A DNA stretch of 64,000 nucleotides from Parachlamydiales bacterium (lineage in GTDB: Bacteria; Chlamydiota; Chlamydiia; Chlamydiales; Rhabdochlamydiaceae). Positions 50,130 to 58,460 of this stretch are shown here, piece after piece. The notes under the pieces are model-generated. The model had not been told where the DNA came from. It ran no database searches and saw only the letters and a program-made list of their open reading frames with translations. Within the stretch, counting starts at the first letter, position 1. Each line of letters opens with the position of its first letter. Made by a program: the position numbers and the translations under genes. The stretch lies in contig JAGVMG010000062.1 of assembly GCA_020053915.1 (NCBI GenBank), positions 22,795-86,794 on the forward strand, written 5' to 3'.

Positions 50130-50541
50130 AGTGTCCTCTTGAATTTGCTTTCGTTCTTATGTAATGGATATTCCAACGAAGAATTGTATTCAAGGAGGAA
50201 ATTGGAAAAGTTCCTCTCTTGTGCAGACGTTGTTAGTTTTACCACAGAGAAGAAGAAGAGATAGGTTCAAAAAGGACCCATGCATAATTTTTTTAAATAC
50301 GTTCGGTATACATGGCATGAATGATAGGAAAACGGTATTTTTTACATCATTCACATCATTATATCATTCATACCACGTTTCTCGCTTTCGCCTTAAAAGA
50401 CTTTGCAGCTCCTTTGCTGTCTCAATGATAAAATCACATCAATTACATCATTTTTAATAAATAATTAGACAAAAAAAATCTAATTAAGTTAGACAGAAAA
50501 ATACGCATCAATTTTTTTTCCGAGTTAATTCGGCTAGAATT
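50130..50541. other. Divergent intergenic region with repeated ACATCATT
   Basis: This 412-base interval separates the divergent ssb and 626-residue protein genes. Near 50344-50360 two tandem ACATCATT octamers are followed by TATCATT, and at about 50436-50452 ACATCAATT-ACATCATT appears again. A dyad AATTAGA-N9-TCTAATT lies near 50463-50485. No gene is supported here; an open frame at 50164-50457 has no ribosome-binding site or plausible composition. Confidence 0.5.
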
Positions 50542-52422
50542 ATGAAAGATACAGAATCTTCACAACCTTCCTCAAACAATTATATTTCAGAACTTGGTCA
50601 ACTGTATTCTGTTTCTTCTCGCCAAAAAAAAGAGATCTCCCTCTCCTATGTTGACGAGGCCCCCGATTTTTATGATCCTTACTCAGACTTAAATCTTTTC
50701 TTATCTCAAAAAATCAAACAAGAAATGCAACACTGCGGGTGCCATAAAAAATGGTCGCCTAAAATCCAAGAAGCACTCATTGAAAAGATCGGCCCTGAGT
50801 TTCAAGAAAAATTTCCCCAATATCGCCTTGGCGTACTGGCGCTCAAAAAAACATGGGAAAAAGTCGGGTATTATTTACAGCAAATCGAGCCGCAAAAGCA
50901 AGCAATTACAGAAGAGGGAAAGCTCAACACACCCTTCTTAATTAAAGAAAACCTCAAGCAATACCTCTGTTTAAAAAATCCCCCTCAGCTGCATCCCAGT
51001 CAATTTGCCCATCAACTTGCTTTAAAACTCAGCGAATGCATAGCGACCATTGATGGAAAGCGCCCTAAACTCGATCAGCTAACAAAGATGATCTGGTCGG
51101 TACAAAGGCATCTCATTAAAGATGCATCTCCCGAACAGCTAAAAAGTCCGTATGACACTTGTGATCAGATCGACAAGTTGATTGTGAAAACAATTCTAGG
51201 GATCAAGGCGAAAGAACCTCAAATAAGCTACGATGAGCTGATCATCCAAGTCAAGGAATCGCTTCAAGCGCTCCATGAGCTTCCCAGTTTCTCCTCTTTA
51301 GATGCCCTTTATGGAAACATCGCAGCTCTCTTTGCAGAAAAGCTCTATGCAGCCTCCCATTTTCATACACAGTATTTCGCCGAACAAAAAAGAGCGATCT
51401 TAAATTTCATCTCCCGCCATAGCGCTCTTTGCAAATCAGCAACCCTTCTCCCACAGCTCTACGAGCAAGTGCGCAGGATCGGTGCACTCTATACCTTAGC
51501 CAGCCAACTTCCCAAAGAGCTCAAAGAAGAGGAAATCAAAGCCGCAATCGGCTCCATTTATCCCACTCCACATCCAACGCGCCCCCTTCTGTCTCAAGCC
51601 GTTTATGCCTTTATTTCAGCAGAGCTTGTGCTGATGCGCAATGAAGAATATTGCCATTCGATCGAGTATACAACCCAAGCGATTTGGGCAGCTTATCAAG
51701 AAGCCATCCACTTGCCGCCCCTTAATGAAAAAGACGGCGATCTTCTCGAAATCGCCATTTGGAAAACACTTTCAGGAACAGAAGGACTATTAGAAAAACT
51801 CCCTTATCGGATCGGTCAAAAAATTGAAGAAGAGATCGCCAACATTTTAATCGATTCTCCTGAAAACACTTTTGCTGCAACAGTACATGCAACCGTTCAA
51901 TTCTTCAAACGCGCAAAAGAGTTTGACCAAGAGGAGATCGAGCAAAAAATACACATTTGGGCGGTTCAAGGCGATATGCTCTGCCATTTAGTTCATATGA
52001 GCAGAAGCAATACCCTGCTTAAAGAGATTATGGCCGCAAGGAATCCGCAACACGTTTCTCATGCGGATTTTGTACGAGAAATTGCTGTGAAGTATTTAAT
52101 AAAATACCCGAAGCTCTCGTGCTACAGAGAGCAAGTAACGAAAAGAATTTGGATCTTATACAAATGCGCCTGGTATACCCTATTTGCAAACCCGCAAGAA
52201 TCTTCTTATGACCGTTTTGTCGCATGGCATGTCAGCCATTTCCAAGAACATGGATTTGAAGGAGATGAAAACGCAATGATTCAGCACATCTCCGAAGTGG
52301 TGAGCCAATCCACACCGCTCACCCCTTTTGATCCGGAGCATACGCGACAGAAGATCGCTTTCTATACAGCAAATAGATCCCTAGAAGGACAAAGGGAATA
52401 CTCAAGTACTGTCCCATCGTAA
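50542..52422 (+). CDS. Large soluble helical protein of unknown function (626 aa)
   Basis: I do not recognise its family. It is a 626-residue protein with evenly spread Leu/Ile/Lys/Glu helices throughout, a short Ser-rich start and no signal peptide, membrane segment or nucleotide motif. A conspicuous cluster, HCGCHKKW (about residues 64-71), could bind a metal but is isolated. No Shine-Dalgarno is seen before ATG 50542 (CGGCTAGAATT precedes), so the start may be leaderless or lie farther in. The 3' end overlaps lgt on the other strand by 104 bases. It is probably a chlamydia-specific conserved protein. Confidence 0.75.
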   Translation: MKDTESSQPSSNNYISELGQLYSVSSRQKKEISLSYVDEAPDFYDPYSDLNLFLSQKIKQEMQHCGCHKKWSPKIQEALIEKIGPEFQEKFPQYRLGVLALKKTWEKVGYYLQQIEPQKQAITEEGKLNTPFLIKENLKQYLCLKNPPQLHPSQFAHQLALKLSECIATIDGKRPKLDQLTKMIWSVQRHLIKDASPEQLKSPYDTCDQIDKLIVKTILGIKAKEPQISYDELIIQVKESLQALHELPSFSSLDALYGNIAALFAEKLYAASHFHTQYFAEQKRAILNFISRHSALCKSATLLPQLYEQVRRIGALYTLASQLPKELKEEEIKAAIGSIYPTPHPTRPLLSQAVYAFISAELVLMRNEEYCHSIEYTTQAIWAAYQEAIHLPPLNEKDGDLLEIAIWKTLSGTEGLLEKLPYRIGQKIEEEIANILIDSPENTFAATVHATVQFFKRAKEFDQEEIEQKIHIWAVQGDMLCHLVHMSRSNTLLKEIMAARNPQHVSHADFVREIAVKYLIKYPKLSCYREQVTKRIWILYKCAWYTLFANPQESSYDRFVAWHVSHFQEHGFEGDENAMIQHISEVVSQSTPLTPFDPEHTRQKIAFYTANRSLEGQREYSSTVPS

Positions 52423-53200
52423 ATACTCCGCTTATGCTAAGATGAGCACTTTGTTCAGGTTTAAGAAATTCCACACAAAAACGAAACGCGAAAACAAGAA
52501 CGATAAATAGACCTGCAATACGCCCTTCATTTTTCAGATCAGAATGCTTTTTCCAATAGAGCATGAGAATCCCAAAGACAGCCCACAATGCAAACGCCTC
52601 ATAAAGCTGAGCAGGGTGGCGCGGCACAAGCGGCCCCCCATCTGCCGGATGTCCAAAAACAACCCCCCAGGGCAGGGCAGTCACGGTTCCTAAAATTTCC
52701 TGGTTAAAGAAGTTCCCTAAACGAATAAATCCACAACCGAGCGAAGTGGGAATCGCAACAAGGTCGAGCACGCGCAAAAAATTCAGTTGCGGACACTCGC
52801 GCTGTATCTTGCGCGCATATAAAAAAAGGGCCATCAAGATCCCCACTGCAGCCCCATGACTAGCAAGCCCTCCTTCCCATACTTTAAAGACAGAAAACGG
52901 ATCTCTCGCAAGCTGCCCCCAATCTTGATAAAACAACAGATCACCTAGGCGAGCCCCGATCAGCGTTCCTGCGATCATGTAGACCGTTAGCCGATCGACA
53001 GCCTTTACAATCCCCCCCTTTAAAGACACCTCAGGAAAGTGGAGAAAATACCGCTTCAGCAGGTAAACTATGATCCCATACCCCAAAAAGAAGCCTAGCG
53101 CGAAAAAAAAACCATACCAGAGAATGGGGCGATCTAATAAAGGGATCGGGAAAGAAAACATCGCCCGATCGGGATCCCAGTAAAGAGTTGCTAATGTCAT
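52319..53200 (-). CDS. lgt: Prolipoprotein diacylglyceryl transferase
   Basis: A 293-residue inner-membrane enzyme with seven membrane helices that attaches diacylglycerol to the lipobox Cys of prolipoproteins, such as the one at 17233. It shows WYGFFFALGFFLGYGI, IGARLGDLLFYQ, VWEGGLASHGAAVG, the signature GFIRLGNFFNQEILG, and RHPAQLYEAF, plus FRFCVEFLKPEQ. The ATG at 53200 is preferred over GTG 53209. The C-terminus is read antisense to the previous gene for 104 bases. It is divergent from rlmH with almost no space, so both promoters must lie inside coding DNA or very close. Confidence 0.93.
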   Translation of the reverse strand: MTLATLYWDPDRAMFSFPIPLLDRPILWYGFFFALGFFLGYGIIVYLLKRYFLHFPEVSLKGGIVKAVDRLTVYMIAGTLIGARLGDLLFYQDWGQLARDPFSVFKVWEGGLASHGAAVGILMALFLYARKIQRECPQLNFLRVLDLVAIPTSLGCGFIRLGNFFNQEILGTVTALPWGVVFGHPADGGPLVPRHPAQLYEAFALWAVFGILMLYWKKHSDLKNEGRIAGLFIVLVFAFRFCVEFLKPEQSAHLSISGVFTMGQYLSIPFVLLGIYLLYRKRSSVAYAPDQKG

Positions 53201-53209
53201 GGAGTGCAC

Positions 53210-53635
53210 ATGTATAAAATAAAAATTGTCACCGTCGGAAAAACCAAAGAAACGGGGCTATCAGAAGCAATTCAAGAATACACGAGCCGCCTTAAGACGT
53301 CCATGGCCTTTGAGTGGATTTTTGTGAAAGACGACGAAAAACTCAAACAATTATTAGATAAAGAACCCTCCTATCTGTGCCTAGATCCAAACGGCATCCT
53401 TCTGACAAGCGAAGCCTTTTCCCTCTACATCGTGAATTCCTTAAAAGAAATGGGTTCGCGCTTAACCCTAGTGATCGGGGGCTCCGACGGGATCCCCTCA
53501 GAAATCAAAGCCAAAGCGCGTAAGCTTCTCTCCCTTTCCCCCCTAACCTTCACTCACCAGCTCACCCGCCTCATTTTAGTCGAGCAGCTCTACCGCGCTC
53601 TAGAAATCGATAAAGGCTCCGCCTATCACAAGTGA
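53210..53635 (+). CDS. rlmH: 23S rRNA pseudouridine1915 N3-methyltransferase RlmH
   Basis: A 141-residue SPOUT methyltransferase. It starts MYKIKIVTVGKTKE, has the knot region TLVIGGSDGIPSEI, and the conserved C-terminus FTHQLTRLILVEQLYRALEI ending in YHK, which shows it is complete. It methylates pseudouridine 1915 in helix 69 of 23S rRNA. GGAG is 5 bases before ATG 53210; GTG 53204 is less likely. The stop is followed by a copy of the dispersed repeat. Confidence 0.95.
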   Translation: MYKIKIVTVGKTKETGLSEAIQEYTSRLKTSMAFEWIFVKDDEKLKQLLDKEPSYLCLDPNGILLTSEAFSLYIVNSLKEMGSRLTLVIGGSDGIPSEIKAKARKLLSLSPLTFTHQLTRLILVEQLYRALEIDKGSAYHK

Positions 53636-53646
53636 ACTCTACTGAG

Positions 53647-53672
53647 CCGATTCTTGAGGTTGTTTGTGTATA
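53647..53672 (+). repeat. Dispersed intergenic repeat, site C (right half)
   Basis: CCGATTCTTGAGGTTGTTTG followed by TGTATA lies just behind the rlmH stop. It differs from site A at 3 of 26 positions and has the same orientation relative to the flanking plus-strand genes. Confidence 0.6.
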
Positions 53673-53748
53673 AATTGCAAAAAAGACCTGCAAAAAAAAT
53701 TAAATTTCACCTAGACTACTCACCATCTATTTGACCCAATTGGTAAGT

Positions 53749-54612
53749 ATGAAAAAAGAAATCATCATCAAATTATCAAAGACTTTTGAAGAGGCCGCAT
53801 ACATTGAACAGGATGTCGAATACTGGATGGCAAGGGATCTACAGAGGCTTTTTGAGTATAGCGACTGGGACAATTTTCTTAATGTGATCGAGAAAGCAAA
53901 AACAGCGTGTTTAAACTCTAAGTCACTTATAAACAGCCATTTTCGTGAGGTCACGAAAATGGTTACTCTAGGTTCTGGAACGCAGCGGAAAATTCCCGAT
54001 ATCATGCTGTCGCGTTATGCATGTTATCTGGTGGCACAAAACGGAGATTCGCGCAAAGAACCGATCGCTTTTGCTCAGAGTTACTTTGCCTTACAAACAA
54101 GAAAACAAGAGTTACTTGAACAACATATCGAAATGATCGAGCGCTTAGAGGCACGACATAAACTCTCTCAAACAGAAAAAGAACTTTCTTCCGCGCTCTA
54201 TCAACATGGAGTAGATGGCCAAGGTTTTGCCAGAATTCGGAGCCGAGGAGATCAGGCTCTTTTCGGAGGAAGCAACACCATCGAAATGAAGCATAAATTG
54301 GGTGTTCCTGAATCCAGATCCTTAGCGGATTTTTTACCGACGATAACCATTAAGGCAAAAGATTTCGCAGGAGAAATCACTCATTTCAATGTAAAAAAAG
54401 AAAATTTACAAGGCGAAAACCGGATCTCTAATGAACATGTTAAAAATAATCAAGGTGTGCGCCGGGTGCTGCTAGAAAGCAATATTTACCCCGAAGAATT
54501 GCCTATTGAAGAGGACATAAAAAAAGTGGAAAGAAAAATCGAACAGACAAGCGAAAAATTAATGAAAGAGACAAGCAGCCTCCCTTCTAACTTGGACGCA
54601 AAAAATCTTTAG
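53749..54612 (+). CDS. dinD: DinD-like DNA-damage-inducible protein
   Basis: A 287-residue protein close to E. coli DinD: RLFEYSDWDNFLNVIEKAK, HFREVTKMVTLGSGTQRKIP, LSRYACYLVAQNGDSRKEPI and FALQTRKQELLEQ are near-identical to the DinD core. A conserved middle region RSRGDQALFGG follows, and a charged C-terminus. DinD is SOS-induced and affects RecA filaments. ATG 53749 is preferred over TTG 53731. It is patchily distributed in bacteria and next to a dispersed repeat, so horizontal transfer is plausible. No LexA-type operator was seen. Confidence 0.9.
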   Translation: MKKEIIIKLSKTFEEAAYIEQDVEYWMARDLQRLFEYSDWDNFLNVIEKAKTACLNSKSLINSHFREVTKMVTLGSGTQRKIPDIMLSRYACYLVAQNGDSRKEPIAFAQSYFALQTRKQELLEQHIEMIERLEARHKLSQTEKELSSALYQHGVDGQGFARIRSRGDQALFGGSNTIEMKHKLGVPESRSLADFLPTITIKAKDFAGEITHFNVKKENLQGENRISNEHVKNNQGVRRVLLESNIYPEELPIEEDIKKVERKIEQTSEKLMKETSSLPSNLDAKNL

Positions 54613-54666
54613 GCATCAACCCGGCGATCGCATATCATCAAGAAAAAGTAAAAAAGGTGATTACCC

Positions 54667-55149
54667 ATGCGCTTAAAACATATCCCCCTCATTGTCTTGT
54701 CAGGTCTACTCTGGTTTGGAATCGGGATTTTCCTGATGTCCTTAGGGCTTAATTTTATCGTGGAAGCAGCTGCGAATAAGGAAGCTCCCTCTTTTCTCAT
54801 CCGAGCCTTTACCAAACTCGCCGGAAGTCAAGAGCAATCGGCTCTCTTTCTCATTGTGATCGGGCTTGCAATCGGTTTTCTGAAAGGGCGCTTTGTCTTA
54901 GCGAAATCAGCTGCACGCGTCGTGCGAAGAATTCTCTCTCTTCCTAATCCTGTTCCCTTATCACAAGCTTATGGCAAAGGGTATTTGATGCTGATCGCGG
55001 GGATGGTGCTATTGGGGATGAGCTTAAAATGGTTACAGTTACCACTCGACCTAAGAGGATTAATCGATGTAGCCATTGGGTCTGCATTAATGAACGGTGC
55101 CATCGCCTATATCCGCCACGCGGATGCGATCCGCAAACAGCGTTCATGA
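54667..55149 (+). CDS. Small inner-membrane protein of unknown function (160 aa)
   Basis: A 160-residue hydrophobic protein with about four membrane helices: 8-30 (LIVLSGLLWFGIGIFLMSLG), 57-72, 104-122 (GYLMLIAGMVLLGMSLKWL) and 133-148 (DVAIGSALMNGAIAYI). The loop between the second and third helix is basic (KGRFVLAKSAARVVRRI). It has a reasonable AAGGTG ribosome-binding site. No domain or motif identifies a substrate; a conserved chlamydial membrane protein is likely. Confidence 0.75.
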   Translation: MRLKHIPLIVLSGLLWFGIGIFLMSLGLNFIVEAAANKEAPSFLIRAFTKLAGSQEQSALFLIVIGLAIGFLKGRFVLAKSAARVVRRILSLPNPVPLSQAYGKGYLMLIAGMVLLGMSLKWLQLPLDLRGLIDVAIGSALMNGAIAYIRHADAIRKQRS

Positions 55150-55209
55150 GTTATATCGACAAAAATGAGTGTGCATTTTAAAATCACGACGTAATGATAA
55201 AAAAAATTC

Positions 55210-55231
55210 CTTTCGCTCAATTTAGCGAAAG
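55210..55231. terminator. Short hairpin before the PIN-TRAM gene
   Basis: CTTTCGCT (55210-55217) pairs with AGCGAAAG (55224-55231). A T-run is present only when read on the minus strand; on the plus strand the hairpin stands 7 bases before the AGGAGA ribosome-binding site of the next gene. Confidence 0.4.
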
Positions 55232-55249
55232 AAAAATTAGGAGAAATCG

Positions 55250-56326
55250 ATGAACCTCTCTTTAGTCTTCTTACGCATTCTATTTGTTATTTTAAGTATT
55301 TTCTTCATGACTACCTATATGCTTTCCAGTCAGACAGGCACTCCTCAAATGAATGCTCTGATTGGGGTCGGCACGGGAATCCTTTTCAGTTTGCTCCTGT
55401 TCGGATTTGATACCCTTTTCAAACGATTCAATTTGCGCTCGTTTAACATCGGCATCATTGGAATTTTTATCGGTTACCTAATGGGACAAGCTCTTGTTCT
55501 GGTCTTCGATGCCATCCTCGACATCAGCCGGATCTCGATCGTTCTTCAACCTCAAACACTCGAAATCATTAAAATTGCTCTGTTCCTTTTTGGCACCTAC
55601 CTCGGTACTTTAATGACGTTGCGCGCAGCAGACGAGCTGTATGTCAGCATCCCCTTCATTAAATTCGCTCCTACAGCACAAAAAAAACGAGATCTCATCA
55701 TCGACAGCTCTGTGCTTTCCGATGCGCGCATCATCGATGCTTCAGCAACAGGTCTTCTCGATCATCAGCTCATCATTCCCCGTTTTATTATTAAGGAACT
55801 CTACGCCCTTTCTGAAATTGGCGACGAGATGGCGAAATCCAAAGCCAGAAGATCCTTAGACGTGATTAAAAAGCTCGAGGCAATCCCTGAGCTTGACCTG
55901 CGCTTTAACGACACCGACTTTCCTGAAGTGAAAGACACTCATGGCAAACTCATCCGCTTAGCGCGTCTTCTCGATGCGAACATCATGACCGCTGACATCA
56001 GCCGCGTACAGATGTCATCGATCGAAGGGATCCGCATCATTAACATCCACTCGCTCTCCAACGCATTGAAACCCTTAATGCAAGCGGGCGAATACATTAA
56101 AATCAAAGTCCAGCGTTACGGGAAAGAACCGCGCCAAGGGGTCGGCTATCTCGATGACGGCACAATGGTCGTCGTGAACGGCGGCGGCAACTACATCGGC
56201 GAAGTGATCGATGCAAAGGTCCTCTCTGTCAAGCACACCTCTTCTGGTCGCATGATCTTCTGTAACGCCTGTGATGATGAAACCCTCTCTAACGAATATG
56301 AAGAGCCAGAAGATGACGAGCGTTGA
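55250..56326 (+). CDS. Membrane-anchored PIN-TRAM protein (YacL-like)
   Basis: A 358-residue protein with four N-terminal membrane helices (about residues 6-125), a PIN-like nuclease domain (about 145-270) starting RDLIIDSSVLSDARI with the first acidic residue and continuing IIPRFIIKELYALSE and ANIMTADISRV, and a C-terminal TRAM domain (about 275-340; GVGYLDDGTMVVVNGGG). The YacL family is thought to act as membrane-tethered RNases or RNA binders. AGGAGA lies 6 bases before the ATG. It overlaps acpS by 14 bases. Confidence 0.88.
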   Translation: MNLSLVFLRILFVILSIFFMTTYMLSSQTGTPQMNALIGVGTGILFSLLLFGFDTLFKRFNLRSFNIGIIGIFIGYLMGQALVLVFDAILDISRISIVLQPQTLEIIKIALFLFGTYLGTLMTLRAADELYVSIPFIKFAPTAQKKRDLIIDSSVLSDARIIDASATGLLDHQLIIPRFIIKELYALSEIGDEMAKSKARRSLDVIKKLEAIPELDLRFNDTDFPEVKDTHGKLIRLARLLDANIMTADISRVQMSSIEGIRIINIHSLSNALKPLMQAGEYIKIKVQRYGKEPRQGVGYLDDGTMVVVNGGGNYIGEVIDAKVLSVKHTSSGRMIFCNACDDETLSNEYEEPEDDER

Positions 56327-56702
56327 GAATTCCCCCATTTTGGGGATTGGAAATGACATTATCGAGATTGATCGGATCCGCGAAAGTATTGAGCAGCACG
56401 GATATCGGTTGATCTCGCGTCTCTTTACGACAAAAGAGCAAGACTACTGCTTTAAATATAAAGACCCTGTCCCTCATTTTGCGGGAAGATTTTCCGCCAA
56501 AGAAGCGATCGTTAAAGCCCTTGGAACAGGATTTGGCGAACACGCCTCCTGGCTCGATTTTGAAATTCTCAATGACACCGCCGGAAAACCCGTCGTTACC
56601 TTTTCAGAAAAGCTGATGCTGAAACTTAACGGCACAAGAATGCTCGTCTCGATCAGCCACTGTCAGCTCTACGTCACCGCAACAGCCCTATGGACGCGCT
56701 AG
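56313..56702 (+). CDS. acpS: Holo-[acyl-carrier-protein] synthase
   Basis: A 129-residue 4'-phosphopantetheinyl transferase that activates acyl carrier protein. It has ILGIGNDIIEIDRI (first Mg2+ Asp), RLFTTKEQDYC, the signature FAGRFSAKEAIVKALGTGFG (second Mg2+ Glu), and SISHCQLYVTATAL. The ATG at 56313 fits the usual N-terminal length; 56298 is an alternative. Initiation inside the PIN-TRAM 3' end indicates translational coupling. In C. trachomatis acpS lies beside trxB (from memory CT100/CT099); here trxB is about 1.8 kb away. Confidence 0.93.
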   Translation: MTSVENSPILGIGNDIIEIDRIRESIEQHGYRLISRLFTTKEQDYCFKYKDPVPHFAGRFSAKEAIVKALGTGFGEHASWLDFEILNDTAGKPVVTFSEKLMLKLNGTRMLVSISHCQLYVTATALWTR

Positions 56703-56805
56703 TACATAGCCCAACATCAAAAACTTTTGTTAAGGACTACTGGCAGTCTACAAGAACTTTATTTACAGACTACTAAGCTTGCTCCAATTCCACCTCTTCA
56801 ACCAT

Positions 56806-56838
56806 AATAAAACCCCAAATCAAGCTTGGAGTTTTATT
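56806..56838 (+). promoter_or_regulatory. Hairpin containing the ribosome-binding site of the LRR gene
   Basis: Arms AATAAAACCCCAA (56806-56818) and TTGGAGTTTTATT (56826-56838) pair in 12 of 13 positions. The GGAG ribosome-binding site lies in the right arm and the ATG starts at the next base, so the folded RNA would hide the start site. Confidence 0.55.
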
Positions 56839-57648
56839 ATGGCAGCAGCAGTCCCTCCCCATTCCCCACTATTGACCTACTGTTCACCAGGTAGAACTGG
56901 CACTCCGCGAACTGATGAAGATTCTCTTTCAGGAACCGATGATTTCGACACACTGATCCTGAGCACAGAAAATGCAAGTGAAAATGAAATACAAATCATC
57001 TCCAAAGCATTAAATAACAACAACCTTCAAAAATTATCCTTGGAATATATCGCTAACCTCAATGAGTTCTTCGATGGGATTGCTCTCTCTTTAAATGAAA
57101 ACACCTCCCTTCAAAAAATCTCCCTGGAGAAAATGAACCTTAGTGGAAGCAATCTACAAAGACTACTAGTGGCACTAATCAGTAAACCAATCACGAAGCT
57201 CTCAATTCAAAACTGTTCTCTTCAGCCCGCTGACATTCAACTTCTCGCGCAAGTAATCCCCTGTTTTCCCCATCTTCAAGAGCTCGAATTGAGTGAAAAA
57301 ATACTATCAACAGAACTCCCTACTTTATGCACGGCCATTCTACAATGCACATCCCTTAACATTCTTTATTTGAGAAGCTGCTCAATTCAAGATACGTACA
57401 TACCTGAATTTGCCGAAGTCCTTAAGTCTCACCCCTCACTTACCTGCGTTGACTTAAGCGGAAACAATATTCTGAGATTGCATGCTTGTCTTGCAGAAGC
57501 GCTTGAGAAGAATCCTCGAATCACTGATTTCAACATCAACAAAACAGGCGTTTGTCCAACTTTTCAAACTACCCATTACGCAGACAAAAGCGCGATGAAG
57601 AGAATTGTCCAAGCATTACGCAAAAACCGTACTCAGTCGATCCATTAG
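56839..57648 (+). CDS. Leucine-rich-repeat protein, ribonuclease-inhibitor type
   Basis: A 269-residue protein with at least six LRR units of the alternating 27-29-residue RNase-inhibitor/NLR kind: LQKLSLEYIANLNEFFDGIA, LQKISLEKMNLSGSNL, ITKLSIQNCSLQPADIQ, LQELELSEKILSTELP, LNILYLRSCSIQDTYIP and LTCVDLSGNNILRLHA. This class is mostly eukaryotic and among bacteria is seen in effectors of intracellular pathogens, so a host-protein-binding function is plausible. An Ala/Pro/Ser-rich N-terminus precedes the repeats. ATG 56839 is chosen over TTG 56779 because GGAG lies about 8 bases upstream. It ends overlapping the convergent gene by 4 bases. Confidence 0.78.
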   Translation: MAAAVPPHSPLLTYCSPGRTGTPRTDEDSLSGTDDFDTLILSTENASENEIQIISKALNNNNLQKLSLEYIANLNEFFDGIALSLNENTSLQKISLEKMNLSGSNLQRLLVALISKPITKLSIQNCSLQPADIQLLAQVIPCFPHLQELELSEKILSTELPTLCTAILQCTSLNILYLRSCSIQDTYIPEFAEVLKSHPSLTCVDLSGNNILRLHACLAEALEKNPRITDFNINKTGVCPTFQTTHYADKSAMKRIVQALRKNRTQSIH

Positions 57649-58460
57649 AAAAATGAAAAAGGCAAATTATAGGCGATGGTGATGAAATTCACATTTTGAG
57701 GAAAGACGTGGGCAAAGACACGCCGTGTATAAGCAACAGTGACCTCTCCCCAGGTGTCTGTGTGGTAGCGATAGAGGACACCGACATCGACCGACTGGTG
57801 ATGAAATTTGCCCCATCCATCAAAGTGATTGATGTCTACATGCTCTTTTTTTCCAAACCCAAAAAAACCTTCCGAAAAAAACCCTAAGCGATGCCGATCG
57901 TTCCAGTTTTTTTCATAGACAGCAAGAGCGCGCAGCCACGGAGAGCCGTGATTTGCGATCCCCACCCCAACAAGTCCCCAGAGATGAGTGGTCCAAAAGG
58001 CTTGTTGACACCACTCTTTTCCAAAAGCGGAATTGAGTTCGATGTTCACCTCTGAATGATAGGGAGTGCTGACATCTTTTAAGCTGCGACGCGTGGCTTT
58101 ACGCACCGATAAACCCGTGGTCCAGCTGAACGGATCGCCTGCCACATCGTTCATCCATAAATATCTCCCCTGAATCGCAGAACTGCGCAAACCAAAGCTC
58201 TCTCGTAATGTATCGGCAAATTCCAACTCAAACTGCACATCGAGACAGGAAGAAGGAATCAGACTTAAATCAAACGTCTCTACCTTGTCATTAGAGGGAG
58301 AGCGCAGTTGCTTAACTGCACCTTCAACCTCGTGGTAGCGGCTATAGGTGAAATCAGCATTAAATTCGCAACACCACACCTCTCCAAGCCATGGTTTTTC
58401 CTGAAAACCGTAGGCCAAAGCAGGGCTAAGAAGAAGAAGTAAGGCATAACATTTTTTCAC
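57645..58460 (-). CDS. Predicted outer-membrane beta-barrel protein
   Basis: A 271-residue exported protein: Sec signal (YALLLLLSPALAYG), then amphipathic strands with many aromatics (GLRSSAIQGRYLWM, PFSWTTGLSVRKAT, HLWGLVGVGIANHG, RHRLGFFSEGFFGFG) and a final strand ending in Phe (NFITIAYNLPFSFF), a BAM-type C-terminal signal. Two Cys pairs near the N-terminus could take part in the disulfide-linked chlamydial envelope. The start abuts the trxB stop, so they are cotranscribed. Function unknown. Confidence 0.7.
   Translation of the reverse strand: MKKCYALLLLLSPALAYGFQEKPWLGEVWCCEFNADFTYSRYHEVEGAVKQLRSPSNDKVETFDLSLIPSSCLDVQFELEFADTLRESFGLRSSAIQGRYLWMNDVAGDPFSWTTGLSVRKATRRSLKDVSTPYHSEVNIELNSAFGKEWCQQAFWTTHLWGLVGVGIANHGSPWLRALAVYEKNWNDRHRLGFFSEGFFGFGKKEHVDINHFDGWGKFHHQSVDVGVLYRYHTDTWGEVTVAYTRRVFAHVFPQNVNFITIAYNLPFSFF

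Noticed and set aside
50164..50457. 97-codon open frame between ssb and the 626-residue gene
   Set aside because: No ribosome-binding site, low-complexity His/Ser/Arg composition, and it overlaps the repeated ACATCATT motifs.
53749..54612. Prophage fragment around dinD
   Set aside because: BRO/KilA-like features are absent and the neighbours on both sides are ordinary chromosomal genes.
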